Origin: Serinibacter salmoneus
GTDB taxonomy: Bacteria; Actinomycetota; Actinomycetes; Actinomycetales; Beutenbergiaceae
DNA: 64,000 nt
Reading direction: 5' to 3'
NCBI RefSeq assembly: GCF_002563925.1
Contig: NZ_PDJD01000001.1
Span: 1,990,973-2,054,972 of the forward strand
In this document: piece after piece, positions 1 to 15,811 of the stretch
Numbering within the stretch: position 1 is the stretch's first letter
Layout: each line of letters opens with the position of its first letter
Notes under the pieces: generated by a model
Told to the model about the DNA's origin: nothing
What the model saw: the letters and a program-made list of their open reading frames with translations, nothing else
The model's database searches: none
Translations under genes and position numbers: made by a program

Positions 1-684
<684 letters not shown>

Positions 685-691
<7 letters not shown>

Positions 692-713
692 ACCCCCCAC
701 ACCCAAACCGCAA
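685..713 (-). promoter_or_regulatory. rRNA promoter, left operon
   Basis: On the minus strand a -35 TTGCGG (713-708) is followed after 17 bases by a -10 TAGGGT (690-685). The right operon has the same -10 and spacing with a -35 of TTGCAC. Expected start is near 678, giving a leader of about 255 nt. Confidence 0.65.
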
Positions 714-1012
714 ATCGCGATCCAGACCCAGAAAGAGGAAGGATGAGGAACCTCCGACCAACCACACAGGCTGTCCGTACCAGTCCCGCGTCACACACCA
801 TCAGCCCTCACAGGCCGTTCGGCGCAACAGGAGAAGAACTTACCCCCACACCACCCCACACGCAAATCGAGGCCCCCACCCCCACCACACGACAGGCGCC
901 CAAGCCCCTGACCAGCACAAACACACCATCAACCACTCACCGACACCGCACCCAACACCCGCCGACCCCGACGCAACACGATGTGACGACCACCACTGAT
1001 CGGGTGGTGTTG

Positions 1013-2230
1013 CTACCCGTCCCCTAGCCTCCGGCGGGCCACGCGGCGGATGACCTGCCGCTCGGTGGCGCTCGGGCACAGGTCCTCCGCGCGGGTGAAG
1101 GCGGCCTCGGCGAGCGTCCTCTCACCGGCGTCGATCAGCATGTCGGCTCGCGCGAGGTGGTAGTAGTGATACTCCCCCAGGGCGCCGGAGAGTTGCTCGA
1201 GGCGCATCAGCCCCTGCTCGGCGCCCTCCGCCTGGGCCACGGCGACGGCCTCGTTCAGTCGCACGATCGGCGTGGGTTCCAGTCGTACCAGCAGTCCGTA
1301 GAGCCGGCGGATCGTCGGCCAGTCGGTCTGCTCGAACGTGGGGGCGGTGGTGTGTGCTGCCGAGATCGCCGCCTGGATCTGGTAGCTACCCAATCGGCGG
1401 GCTCGTAACGCCGTCGCCAGCATCCGCCTGCCCTCCCGGGCGGCGTCGTCGTTCCACTGGCTGCGATCCTGGTCCCGGAGTGGGCGCACGGTTCCGTGCG
1501 CATCGAGCCTGCCAGGCCGGCGCGCGTCGGTGAACGCGAGCAGTGCGGCAAGTCCCCAGACCTCCGGTTCCCCCGGCAAGAGGGTCGTGAGGTAGCCGGC
1601 CAACCAGCGCGCCTCGTCACAGAGATCACCACGGATCAGCTCACCAGTCGGCGAGGCGTGGCCCTGCGTGTAGATCAGGTACACCACGCGCAGGACCTCA
1701 TCCAGGCTCTCGCGCGCCGAGCCGGGATCGGGTGAGCGGAACGGGATGCCGGAGGCCACGATCTTCTTCTTCGCGCGGACGAGGCGCTTCGCCATCGTCG
1801 GCTCCGAGACGAGGAAGCTCCGCGCGATGTCAGCGGTGCTCAGGCCGACGACGTAGCGCAGCGTGAGCGCCACCTGCGCCTCCGGATCCAGCGCTCGGTG
1901 GCAGCACCCGAAGACCATGGCGAGCAGGTCGTCGGCCACGGCGCCACGCTGCCGCTGCGGCATCTGGAGTTGCCGGCGCAGCGTGTCCTCGCGCGCCTGG
2001 AATCGCACGTGTCGGCGAGCCTGGTCGATCGCCCACCGTCGCGCCACCGTCAACAGCCAGGCACCCGGCGTGTCGGGATTGCCGTCCCGCGCCCAACGGT
2101 CCGCGGCGACGGCGAAGGCGTGGGCGGCGGCATCCTCGGCCAGGTCGAGGTCGCCGAGGTCAGCGCGCAGGGTCGCGACGAGCCGCGGCCACTCCGCGCC
2201 GAATACCTCGGCGACCTCGACGTCCGGCAT
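1013..2230 (-). CDS. ECF42-type RNA polymerase sigma factor
   Basis: This is an extracytoplasmic-function sigma factor of 405 residues, twice the size of a minimal ECF. Region sigma2 spans about residues 8-75 (the W-x-L-T-V-A-R-R-W-A-I-D core is visible) and sigma4 about 105-160 (a helix-turn-helix with GLSTADIARSFLVSEPTMAKRL). Residues 180-400 are a long alpha-helical, TPR-like extension with the DUF6596 look. ECF sigmas with this extension and a neighbouring DGPF/YCII gene form group ECF42, which has no classical anti-sigma factor; the extension is thought to control activity. The start codon follows the stop of the YCII gene directly, so the two are translationally coupled. The target genes are unknown from this window. 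Confidence 0.9.
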   Translation of the reverse strand: MPDVEVAEVFGAEWPRLVATLRADLGDLDLAEDAAAHAFAVAADRWARDGNPDTPGAWLLTVARRWAIDQARRHVRFQAREDTLRRQLQMPQRQRGAVADDLLAMVFGCCHRALDPEAQVALTLRYVVGLSTADIARSFLVSEPTMAKRLVRAKKKIVASGIPFRSPDPGSARESLDEVLRVVYLIYTQGHASPTGELIRGDLCDEARWLAGYLTTLLPGEPEVWGLAALLAFTDARRPGRLDAHGTVRPLRDQDRSQWNDDAAREGRRMLATALRARRLGSYQIQAAISAAHTTAPTFEQTDWPTIRRLYGLLVRLEPTPIVRLNEAVAVAQAEGAEQGLMRLEQLSGALGEYHYYHLARADMLIDAGERTLAEAAFTRAEDLCPSATERQVIRRVARRRLGDG

Positions 2231-2590
2231 CTACTGCATCTGCGAGACGTCGAGCACGGGGCGGATCTCCACCGACCCGTACCCGACGTTCGGGATCTTC
2301 TCGGCGTAGCTGATGGCCTCGTCCAGGTCGGCCACCTCCAGGACGTAGAAGCCGCCGAGGTGTTCCTTCGTCTCCGCGAACGGGCCGTCGGTGGTCAGCG
2401 TCTTGCCCTCGCGGACCCGCACCGTGGTGGCGGTCTCCTGGGGGTGAAGCGCCTCCCCCGCGACGAAGACGCCCGCGGACTTCACCATCTCGTCGAACGC
2501 GAACCACTCGCCCATCTCGGCGGCGAACTCCGGGCTGTCCTGCGCGGGACCCGCGCTCGGCTCATTGGTCAGGAGAAACAAGTACTGCAT
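2231..2590 (-). CDS. YCII/DGPF-domain protein, ECF42 partner
   Basis: A 119-residue dimeric alpha/beta-barrel-type protein of the YCII-related family. It starts MQYLFLL and contains T-T-D-G-P-F-A-E-T-K, the variant DGPF signature, followed by GGFYVLEVADLDEA. I chose the ATG at 2590 because it lies 7 bases after GAAGGGA and begins the domain; the open frame continues upstream to 2800 but that part looks non-coding. DGPF genes are the standard neighbour of ECF42 sigma factors and usually part of their regulon, but their biochemical role is unresolved. It is the first gene of a two-gene operon and sits immediately downstream of a complete rRNA operon. Confidence 0.9.
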   Translation of the reverse strand: MQYLFLLTNEPSAGPAQDSPEFAAEMGEWFAFDEMVKSAGVFVAGEALHPQETATTVRVREGKTLTTDGPFAETKEHLGGFYVLEVADLDEAISYAEKIPNVGYGSVEIRPVLDVSQMQ

Positions 2591-2976
2591 GGTGCCGTCC
2601 CTTCGTCGCGGAGCGGCCCTCGTGGCGCTCCTACTGACTCGACGTACAACAGTGCACCAGATGGACAGCTCCGCGTGCATGAGTTCAGAGGCGAGGTGCG
2701 CGAGACCTTCCAGGTGCGGCTGCTCACGTACGGCGTAGCCGACGCCGTAGACGAGGGGACTCCACCCTGAGGGCGTGACGCCGGCCAGAGGGATCAACAA
2801 CCCGACAAGTGGGCCGACGACGGGTGCTGTCCGCCACGTGCGGCCGCTGCTCCACCTCGGCGGTGCGTGGTGGTGGGCTCAGCCCGGCGGTGTTGGCGGG
2901 TGTCTCGCCGTGGGTGTGTGTGGGTGTGCGAGAGCCCCCAGACCCGGGTGGGTTGGGGGCTCTCGGCTTAATGGGT
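2591..2976 (-). promoter_or_regulatory. Spacer between 5S gene and YCII-ECF42 operon
   Basis: This 386-base stretch has no convincing gene. On the minus strand it holds the rRNA terminator (2929-2965) and then the promoter of the YCII-ECF42 operon. A candidate ECF42-type promoter is CGTCGA (2644-2639), 16 bases, then CGAG (2622-2619), about 28 bases before the start codon. From memory, ECF42 promoters have a TGTCGA-like -35 and a CGA/TC-like -10, so this is suggestive only. Confidence 0.4.
2929..2965 (-). terminator. rRNA operon terminator
   Basis: A perfect 12-bp stem (2929-2940 with 2954-2965, arms CGAGAGCCCCCA and TGGGGGCTCTCG) with a 13-base loop lies 11 bases past the end of the 5S gene. 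No U-tract follows, as is common in high-G+C actinobacteria. Confidence 0.8.
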
Positions 2977-3097
2977 GTTCGGCGGTGTCCTACTCTCCCA
3001 CCCCGTCTCCAGGGCAGTACCATCGGCGCTGAGGGGCTTAGCTTCCGGGTTCGGAATGGATGCCGGGCGTTTCCCGCCTCGCTATGGCCGCCGTAAC
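2977..3097 (-). rRNA. rrf: 5S rRNA
   Basis: About 121 nt. The minus strand starts GTTACGGCGGCCATAGC and ends CACCGCCGAAC, so the two ends pair as the 5S terminal helix. It is the last gene of the complete 16S-23S-5S operon. Confidence 0.95.
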
Positions 3098-3162
3098 TCG
3101 TGTGAACTTGTACCAGACCCTACCCGGAGGCTCCGGGTGGTGGGTGTGGTGGTTCGGGAACC

Positions 3163-3176
3163 GCACAGTGGACGCG
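3163..3176 (-). other. 23S processing stalk, 3' arm
   Basis: This 14-base arm is perfectly complementary to 6336-6349 on the other side of the 23S gene. In the transcript the two arms form the long helix that RNase III cuts to release pre-23S. Confidence 0.7.
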
Positions 3177-3207
3177 TAGCACATTGTTTTTAGTGAGTGT
3201 GTTGGTG

Positions 3208-8223
<5,016 letters not shown>

Positions 8224-8486
8224 AACCAACACCCCACAAGGAGTGAAGATCCATACAAAGAAACCCTGACCCACCCACCACCACAGTGGCAGGCAAATCA
8301 AAACATAAACAAACAAGCAACAACCACCCACCAACACCCACCCCACAACGGAGCAGGCACACGATGAGCAGCCATCACATGGCATCTACATCACAAAACA
8401 CACTGTTGAGTTCTCAAACAACACACCCACACACACCAAACCCACCAACACTCAGCCAGCAGACCCGATCCCGGGGCAACTTCTCC

Positions 8487-8515
8487 ACCCTACCTCACCG
8501 TGAACCGCCGTGCAA
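8487..8515 (-). promoter_or_regulatory. rRNA promoter, right operon
   Basis: Minus strand: -35 TTGCAC (8515-8510), a 17-base spacer, -10 TAGGGT (8492-8487). The start should be near 8480, inside the conserved leader. Confidence 0.7.
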
Positions 8516-8775
8516 CTCGCGCTGCCGGGCTTCTCGATTCGGGGGTGACCCGCGTCAGTGGCACTCCTTGCGGAGTGACTTCGCCTTGGGCTCCGTGAGA
8601 CCGGCCTGCTTCGCAGTCCGTTGCTCTCAACCGGATGACAAGAAGATTACGCCGAGGTTGCGCGCAGTGCAAATCGGCGTGATTCCGCGGACGAGACTCG
8701 CACTGCCGGCGCGCTCCCGCGCCCGGGATCGTTGAGATCGCAACGATTCCGGGCGGTGTCGGCGGCTCGAGAACG

Positions 8776-8811
8776 CGACGGCCGCCCGACCCTGGGGTCG
8801 GACGGCCGTCG
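8776..8811 (-). terminator. ilvD terminator
   Basis: A long, almost perfect palindrome (arms CGACGGCCG and CGGCCGTCG around CCGACC/GGTCGG) begins 82 bases past the ilvD stop. It would fold in either direction and separates ilvD from the rRNA promoter region. Confidence 0.7.
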
Positions 8812-8892
8812 TGTGCTCTGCCTCACATCCCGTGCTGCGTCCCCCCGAGCTCCCGCGATCGCCGCGCCACTCGTGGGTGCGACGCGGGAGGG

Positions 8893-10596
8893 CTACTCGA
8901 GGATCGCCCCGCGCGAGGCGGACTGCACGAGCTTGGCGTACTTCGACAGCACGCCCCGGGTGTAGCGGGGCGCCAACGGCTCCCATCCCGCGCGCCGCGC
9001 CTCGAGCTCGTCATCCGAGACCAGGAGCTCGAGGGTCTTGTTGGCGACATCGAGCCGGATCGGGTCGCCGTCCCGCACGAACGCGATCGGCCCCCCGTCC
9101 ACGGCCTCGGGGGCCACGTGGCCCACGCACAGTCCCGTCGTCCCTCCGGAGAACCGCCCGTCGGTCAGCAGCAGCACGGTCTTGCCGAGGCCGGCGCCCT
9201 TGATGGCGCCGGTGATGGCGAGCATCTCCCGCATGCCCGGGCCGCCCTTGGGGCCCTCGTAGCGGATGACCACCACATCCCCGTCGGTGATGGTGCCGTC
9301 CTCCAACGCGTCCAGGGCTGCGCGCTCGCGCTCGAACACACGCGCGGTCCCCTCAAAGACCGAGTCGTCGAATCCGGCCGACTTCACCACGGCGCCCTCG
9401 GGCGCCAGCGAGCCGTGCAGGACCGTGATGCCACCGGTCGCATGGATCGGGTTGTCCATCGCGCGCAGGATCTTCCCGTCCGGGTCCGGGGGTTCGATGT
9501 CGGCGAGGTTCTCCGCCACCGTCTTGCCCGTCACGGTGAGCGCATCGCCGTGCAGCAGGCCCGAGTCCAGCAGGGCCTTCATGATCACCGGTACGCCGCC
9601 GATGCGGTCCACATCGTTCATCACGTAGCGACCGAAGGGCTTCAGGTCCCCCAGGTGCGGCACGCGGCTGGCCACGCGGTCGAAGTCTGCGAGGGTCAGA
9701 TCGACCTCCGCCTCGTGCGCGATCGCCAGCAGGTGCAGCACGGCGTTGGTGGAGCCTCCGAACGCCATCACCACCGCGATGGCGTTCTCGAAGGCCTCCT
9801 TCGTCATGATGTCGCGCGCGGTGATCCCCTGACGCAGCATCTCCACCACGGCCTGCCCGGAGGCGTGGGCGAAGCTGTCGCGGCGGCGATCGGCCGAGGG
9901 CGGCGCCGCGCTCCCCGGCAGCGACATGCCCATGGCCTCGGCCACCGAGGCCATGGTGTTGGCGGTGTACATGCCACCGCAGGCACCCTCGCCCGGGCAG
10001 ATGGCCCGCTCGATGCGATCGAGGTCGCCCTTGCTCATGAGTCCACGCTGGCAGGCGCCCACGGCCTCGAACGCATCGATGAGCGTGACGTCCTTCTCCG
10101 TCCCGTCCTCGAGCTTCACCCAGCCCGGCATGATCGAACCGGCGTAGAGGAACACGGAGGACAGGTCCAGGCGGGCGGCGGCCATGAGCATGCCGGGCAG
10201 CGACTTGTCGCAGCCGGCGAGCAGCACCGAACCGTCGAGGCGCTCGGCCATCATGACGGTCTCCACGGAGTCGGCGATGATGTCGCGCGAGACCAGGGAG
10301 AAGTGCATGCCCTCGTGCCCCATGGAGATACCGTCGGACACCGAGATCGTGCCGAACTCCAGGGGATATCCACCACCGGCGTGCACGCCCTCCTTCACGC
10401 CCTTGGCGAGGCGATCGAGAGAGAGGTTGCACGGGGTGATCTCGTTCCAGGAGCTGGCCACACCGATCTGCGGCTTCGCCCAGTCGTCGTCGCCCATGCC
10501 CACCGCGCGCAGCATGCCGCGCGAGGCGGTGGCTGCGATGCCGTCGGTGACCTGGCGCGAGCGCGGCTTGATGTCCACTTCGCCCGTTTCAGTCAT
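8893..10596 (-). CDS. ilvD: Dihydroxy-acid dehydratase
   Basis: It dehydrates 2,3-dihydroxyisovalerate and 2,3-dihydroxy-3-methylvalerate to the 2-oxo acids of the valine and isoleucine pathway. The 567-residue length is typical. Three iron-sulfur ligands are visible: C56 (TPCN), C129 in the signature GCDKSLPGM, and C206 ([12 protein letters not shown]), a pattern of the [2Fe-2S] branch. The second family signature, [19 protein letters not shown], is near the C-terminus. A -10-like TAGACT (10608-10603) lies exactly 6 bases before the ATG with no Shine-Dalgarno sequence, suggesting a leaderless mRNA. It is a single-gene unit with its own terminator. Confidence 0.97.
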   Translation of the reverse strand: MTETGEVDIKPRSRQVTDGIAATASRGMLRAVGMGDDDWAKPQIGVASSWNEITPCNLSLDRLAKGVKEGVHAGGGYPLEFGTISVSDGISMGHEGMHFSLVSRDIIADSVETVMMAERLDGSVLLAGCDKSLPGMLMAAARLDLSSVFLYAGSIMPGWVKLEDGTEKDVTLIDAFEAVGACQRGLMSKGDLDRIERAICPGEGACGGMYTANTMASVAEAMGMSLPGSAAPPSADRRRDSFAHASGQAVVEMLRQGITARDIMTKEAFENAIAVVMAFGGSTNAVLHLLAIAHEAEVDLTLADFDRVASRVPHLGDLKPFGRYVMNDVDRIGGVPVIMKALLDSGLLHGDALTVTGKTVAENLADIEPPDPDGKILRAMDNPIHATGGITVLHGSLAPEGAVVKSAGFDDSVFEGTARVFERERAALDALEDGTITDGDVVVIRYEGPKGGPGMREMLAITGAIKGAGLGKTVLLLTDGRFSGGTTGLCVGHVAPEAVDGGPIAFVRDGDPIRLDVANKTLELLVSDDELEARRAGWEPLAPRYTRGVLSKYAKLVQSASRGAILE

Positions 10597-10719
10597 GGCA
10601 GGAGTCTAGGACTCCGCCCCCGGGAGCACGCATGGGTGTCCAGCACTCGGTTCACGCGGAGGCGGCCGGTGCGCACGGGGCGTGTGGGTCCCCGGACGCC
10701 CCCACCGGTGGACGCGAGT

Positions 10720-10751
10720 GCGCCCCGCCACCCGCGGGGGTGACGGGGCGC
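10720..10751 (-). terminator. Terminator after the membrane protein gene
   Basis: A 14-bp stem with one G-U pair (10720-10733 with 10738-10751) about 40 bases past the stop at 10793, between that gene and ilvD. Confidence 0.6.
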
Positions 10752-10792
10752 CGCGCGAGGGTAGGGCGCGCGCCGCTCACACGCCGGTCCGA

Positions 10793-11254
10793 TCACACGC
10801 CGGTGGCGGCCTCCTTGCCCTCCGCCTCACGCTCGTCGTGACGCACCACCAGGTACACCACGCTGGTGGCGCCGAAGTAGAAGAACAGGGAAGCGGCGCT
10901 GGCCGTCTGGTCCGCGATCGTCATGCCCGTGCACATCACGCCGAACAGCAGCGTGGCCACCGCCAGGCCGATGCGCAGCAGCTGCTTGGTGCGGCCCTGG
11001 AACCACTCGCCGGTCACGAGAGAGGCGATCATCAGCAACGCGACCACCAGCTCGCCGATCCCGTCCAGGGTCCAACCCGTCGAGAGCACCACGGTGCCAT
11101 CGAGCCAACTCTTCTCGAACAGACTCGAAGGCACGCTCTCGCCACCGAACAACTTGCCGATTCCTGCGGGCAGGAATAGGCCGATGAAAAGAACGTAAAT
11201 GGCGAGGTAGCGCACGTAGTACGCGACCTTGTCGAACCAGTGGACCTGAACCAT
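10793..11254 (-). CDS. Small four-helix membrane protein, DoxX-like
   Basis: This 153-residue protein has about four predicted membrane segments (near residues 10-33, 66-84, 93-114 and 122-140) and a charged tail (HDEREAEGKE). The first helix contains G-L-F-L-P-A-G-I-G-K-L, which recalls the DoxX/DUF417 group of small membrane proteins, but I cannot assign it firmly. I chose the ATG at 11254 because AGGAGG lies 6 bases upstream; the longer open frame reading back to 11392 has no such site. It is monocistronic. Function unknown. Confidence 0.75.
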   Translation of the reverse strand: MVQVHWFDKVAYYVRYLAIYVLFIGLFLPAGIGKLFGGESVPSSLFEKSWLDGTVVLSTGWTLDGIGELVVALLMIASLVTGEWFQGRTKQLLRIGLAVATLLFGVMCTGMTIADQTASAASLFFYFGATSVVYLVVRHDEREAEGKEAATGV

Positions 11255-11392
11255 AGTGCTCCTCCTGTTCCGGGGGGTGAAAGAACACGCCCACCATAGA
11301 ACGGGAGTTTCGTTCGTGCACGGCGAAGGGTCCGGTTCCAGCATTCGAGAAGACATCGACCTCGTGGGCGCCGGAATTGTGGGGTTCGGCAC

Positions 11393-12082
11393 TCAGCCGG
11401 GCACCAGCCACACCGCCCGCAGGGCCGCCAGTCCGAAGGGAACCGCGGCGCCGCCGTCAGCGCCGTCGTGATCCACCCGGGTCACCGTCATCAACTCACT
11501 GGAGTCGACCCGCTCCGTCACGCGGACATGACACCCCGGCAGCATGCCGACCGCCTCCAGACGCTGCAGGAGCTCGGAGTCGGAGTCCGACACCCGCGTC
11601 ACCACCCCGCAGTCCCCCGTCGCCAGGTCGCTGAGGCGGTGAGCCTGCGGGATGGTGATCTCCCCGTCGGCCGTCGGGATCGGGTCACCGTGCGGGTCGT
11701 GGGTGGGGTGCTGCAGGTGCGCGTCGATGCGGCGCACCAGCTCATCGGAGATGGCGTGCTCCAGCACCTCCGCCTCCTCGTGGACCTGGTCCCAGGAGTA
11801 GCCGAAGGTGCGCACCAGCAGCGTCTCCACGAGGCGATGACGCCGGACCACCGCGAGCGCCTCCCGGCGGCCCGCCTCCGTCAGGGTGATCGCCCCGTAG
11901 GGCTGGTGGTCCAGCAGTCCCGCGTCCGCCAGCCGCCGCACCCCCTCCGAGACGGTGCCGGCCGTGAGCGAGAGTCGCTCCGCGAGGGCCTTGACGGTGA
12001 GCGGGCGGTCCGACCACTCCCCCGCGTTCCAGACCACCTTGAGGTAGTCCTGGGCCGCGGCGGAGAGCCGGTCTTCCACCAT
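11393..12082 (-). CDS. DtxR/MntR-family metal-dependent repressor
   Basis: A 229-residue regulator with an N-terminal winged helix (about residues 8-70, LTAGTVSEGVRRLADAGLL as the recognition region), a dimerisation and metal domain (72-140) and a C-terminal FeoA/SH3-like domain (about 160-229). The metal ligands read D12, H82, E86, H101, E105, E108 and H109. E105 occupies the place of the DtxR cysteine C102 and D12 that of DtxR methionine M10; these are MntR-type choices, so manganese is the likelier effector (inference). It starts 4 bases after the gatB stop and appears to be the last gene of the gatCAB operon. No metal transporter gene is nearby. Confidence 0.88.
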   Translation of the reverse strand: MVEDRLSAAAQDYLKVVWNAGEWSDRPLTVKALAERLSLTAGTVSEGVRRLADAGLLDHQPYGAITLTEAGRREALAVVRRHRLVETLLVRTFGYSWDQVHEEAEVLEHAISDELVRRIDAHLQHPTHDPHGDPIPTADGEITIPQAHRLSDLATGDCGVVTRVSDSDSELLQRLEAVGMLPGCHVRVTERVDSSELMTVTRVDHDGADGGAAVPFGLAALRAVWLVPG

Positions 12083-12085
12083 CGC

Positions 12086-13581
12086 TCAGCCCTGGACGCG
12101 CTCGACGACGAGCTCGCGCACGCGCCCCGCGTCGGCCTGGCCTCGGGTCGCCTTCATCACGGCCCCGATCACCGCGCCGATCGGGCCCAGGTTGCCGCTA
12201 CGGATCTTCTCGGCGATGTCGGGCTGCGCGGCCAGGGTCTGATCGATGACCTCCAGCAGCGGTCCGTCGTCGGAGACCACCTCGAGTCCGCGGGCGGTGA
12301 CCACGGCCTCCGGGTCGCCCTCCCCGGCGAGCACGCCCTCCAGTGCCTGGCGAGCGAGCTTGTCGTTGATCCGCCCGGAGTCCACCAGGGCCTGCAGTTG
12401 CGCCACCTGGGCGGGGGTGATCGCCAGGGCCTCGAGCTCGACGTCGGAGGCGTTCGCGGTGCGCGCCAGCTCACCCATCCACCACTTGCGGGCCGCCGCC
12501 GGGCTCGCGCCGGCCGCGACGGTCGCCTCGATGAGGTCCAGGGCGCCGGCGTTGACGACGTCGCGCATCTCCGGTGCGCTGAACCCCCACTCGGCATCCA
12601 GACGGCGCCGGCGCGCGGCGGGGAGCTCGGGCAGTGCGGCGCGGATCTCCTCCACCCACTCCCGGGCGGGCTCGATGGGCACGAGGTCCGGCTCGGGGAA
12701 GTAGCGGTAGTCCTCGGCGTCGGACTTCTCGCGCCCGGGCGAGGTGCTGCCGTCCGACTCGTGGAAGTGGCGGGTCTCCTGGGTGATCGAGCCGCCCGCG
12801 GCGAGGATGGCGGCCTGCCGCGAGACCTCGTAGCGCACCGCGCGCTCCACGCTGCGGAAGGAGTTGACGTTCTTGGTCTCGGTGCGGGTGCCCAGCGGCG
12901 CCTCGGGTGAGGGGCGCAGGGACAGGTTCACGTCGGCGCGCACGTTCCCGCGCTCCATCCGGGCTTCGGAGACCTCCAGCGCCCGGAAGATGTCGCGCAG
13001 CGTGCGCACGTAGGCGGCCGCGACCTCGGGTGCGCGGGCCCCCACGTTCGGGATCGGGCGGGTGACGATCTCCACCAGCGGGATGCCGGCGCGGTTGTAG
13101 TCCACCAGGGAGTGGGAGGCGCCCTGCAGCCGGCCGTCGTGCCCGCCGACGTGGGTGTTCTTACCCGCGTCCTCCTCCATGTGGGCACGCTCGATCTCCA
13201 CGCGCACCACCTCGCCGTCCTCCAGTTCCACGTCGAGGTACCCGTCGAAGGCGATCGGCTCGTCGTACTGGGAGGTCTGGAAGTTCTTGGGCACGTCCGG
13301 GTAGAAGTAGTTCTTCCGCGCGAACCGGCAGCTCTCGGCGATCGAGCAGTTCAGCGCGAGCCCGATCCGGATCGCGTACTCCACGGCGGTGCGGTTCACG
13401 CTGGGCAGCGCGCCCGGCAGGCCGAGGGAGACCGGGGTGACCGAGGTGTTCGGCTCCTCGCCGAAACCGGCGGGGGCGGCGTCGAACATCTTCGTCGCGG
13501 TCCCGAGTTCCACGTGCACCTCGATCCCCAGCACGGGGTCGAAGCGGGCCACGGCGTCGTCGAATGGCATCAGGTCCGTGC

Positions 13582-13585
<4 letters not shown>
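12086..13585 (-). CDS. gatB: Asp/Glu-tRNA amidotransferase subunit B
   Basis: GatB is the kinase and tRNA-binding subunit of GatCAB, which converts mischarged Glu-tRNA(Gln) and Asp-tRNA(Asn) to the amide forms. The 499-residue product has the expected [15 protein letters not shown] start, the [20 protein letters not shown] motif, the P-L-V-E-I-V-T segment, and the C-terminal YqeY-like tail. It overlaps gatA by 4 bases (ATGA), so subunits are produced in register from one mRNA. The cradle domain and length are normal. Confidence 0.97.
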
Positions 13586-15087
<1,502 letters not shown>

Positions 15088-15088
15088 C

Positions 15089-15385
15089 TCATTCCTCCCC
15101 GAGGATCTGCGGGACGGCGAAGCGCCCGTCCTGCGCGGCCGGCGCCTGGGCGAGCACCTCCTCGCGGTCCAGGGTGGGTTCGACCACGTCCTCGCGCCAC
15201 ACGTTCACCAACGGGATCGGGTGGGAGGTCGCGGGGACGTCGGCCGTGGCCACCTCGCTGACCTTCTCGACGGCGTGGGCGATGACCTCGAGCTCACCGG
15301 CGAACCGGTCGAGCTCGGCTGGGGTGAGGTCGATGCGGGCCAGGGCGGCCAGGCGCGCGACCTCCTGCGTGGAGAACGTGGGCAT
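15089..15385 (-). CDS. gatC: Asp/Glu-tRNA amidotransferase subunit C
   Basis: This 98-residue subunit clamps GatA to GatB. It shows the typical [21 protein letters not shown] opening, and its middle and C-terminal parts ([15 protein letters not shown]) are recognisable. The start at 15385 has a -10-like TAGAGT (15397-15392) exactly 6 bases upstream. The GGAGG between them sits only one base from the ATG, too close to act normally, so the mRNA may be leaderless. First gene of gatCAB-dtxR. Confidence 0.95.
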   Translation of the reverse strand: MPTFSTQEVARLAALARIDLTPAELDRFAGELEVIAHAVEKVSEVATADVPATSHPIPLVNVWREDVVEPTLDREEVLAQAPAAQDGRFAVPQILGEE

Positions 15386-15461
15386 GCCTCCACTCTAGGC
15401 GGTCCAGCCCTCCGGGCGCGGCTCGCGCTGCGCCCGGCGGGGGGTCGGCCACGTGCCGGGG

Positions 15462-15734
15462 CTACTTGCCGGGGTGCTTGCCCTGCCCCACGCCGGCGCC
15501 GCGCGCGCGGCGCCGCGCGATGTACAGGCCCACCACGAGACCCACCAGCACCAGGGCGGTGTAGGCCAGCCACGCCGGGGCCGTGAACCGTCCCGCGAAG
15601 AAGAAGATCTGGATCTCCTGGGTGTTCTGCACGATGAAGATCGTCGCGAGGATCGCCAGCGCCAGCGGGAACCAGAACCGCTTGAGGAGATCCAGGGCGC
15701 GTTCGCCTCCGGTGGGCTTGGTGGTGCCGGACAT
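15462..15734 (-). CDS. LapA-domain (DUF1049) inner-membrane protein
   Basis: A 90-residue protein with two membrane helices (about residues 21-40 and 51-74) around F-I-V-Q-N-T-Q-E-I-Q-I-F-F-F, the hallmark of the LapA/DUF1049 family, then a basic tail R-R-R-A-R. In proteobacteria LapA acts in lipopolysaccharide assembly, but actinobacteria lack LPS and the role of their homologues is unknown. GGGAG precedes the ATG. It lies 77 bases after pxpC on the same strand and may be a separate unit. Confidence 0.85.
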   Translation of the reverse strand: MSGTTKPTGGERALDLLKRFWFPLALAILATIFIVQNTQEIQIFFFAGRFTAPAWLAYTALVLVGLVVGLYIARRRARGAGVGQGKHPGK

Positions 15735-15811
15735 CGTTCTCCCAGGGGGGTGAGGGGTGATCGGGGGGCCTTCGGCGCCAGTCTAGGGCTGCGCGCGATC
15801 CCGGGGCGCGG

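Larger units (their letters stand above)
8224..8892 (-). promoter_or_regulatory. rRNA leader and upstream control region, right operon
   Basis: This 669-base stretch has no gene. Bases 8224-8492 are the 16S leader with the same boxA-like element as the left operon (about 8403-8421). Upstream of the promoter lie a small hairpin (8562-8577, 6-bp stem with a 4-base loop) and a larger inverted repeat (8722-8753, 13-bp stem with one G-U). They may affect transcription arriving from ilvD or regulate the rRNA promoter. I see no further promoter that I would defend. Confidence 0.65.

Noticed and set aside
2591-2800. Upstream extension of the YCII protein to 189 residues
   Set aside because: The extra part is Arg/Ser-rich without similarity, would cover the promoter, and the ribosome-binding site fits the ATG at 2590.
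10597-10719. Riboswitch or leader peptide upstream of ilvD
   Set aside because: The promoter-like box is 6 bases from the ATG, leaving no leader, and I see no run of branched-chain codons.
9118-10743. 541-residue plus-strand frame opposite ilvD, and similar long frames opposite gatA, gatB, ligA, metG, treS and glgB
   Set aside because: They are antisense shadows produced by high G+C at third codon positions, rich in His, Arg, Gly and Val, with no domain.
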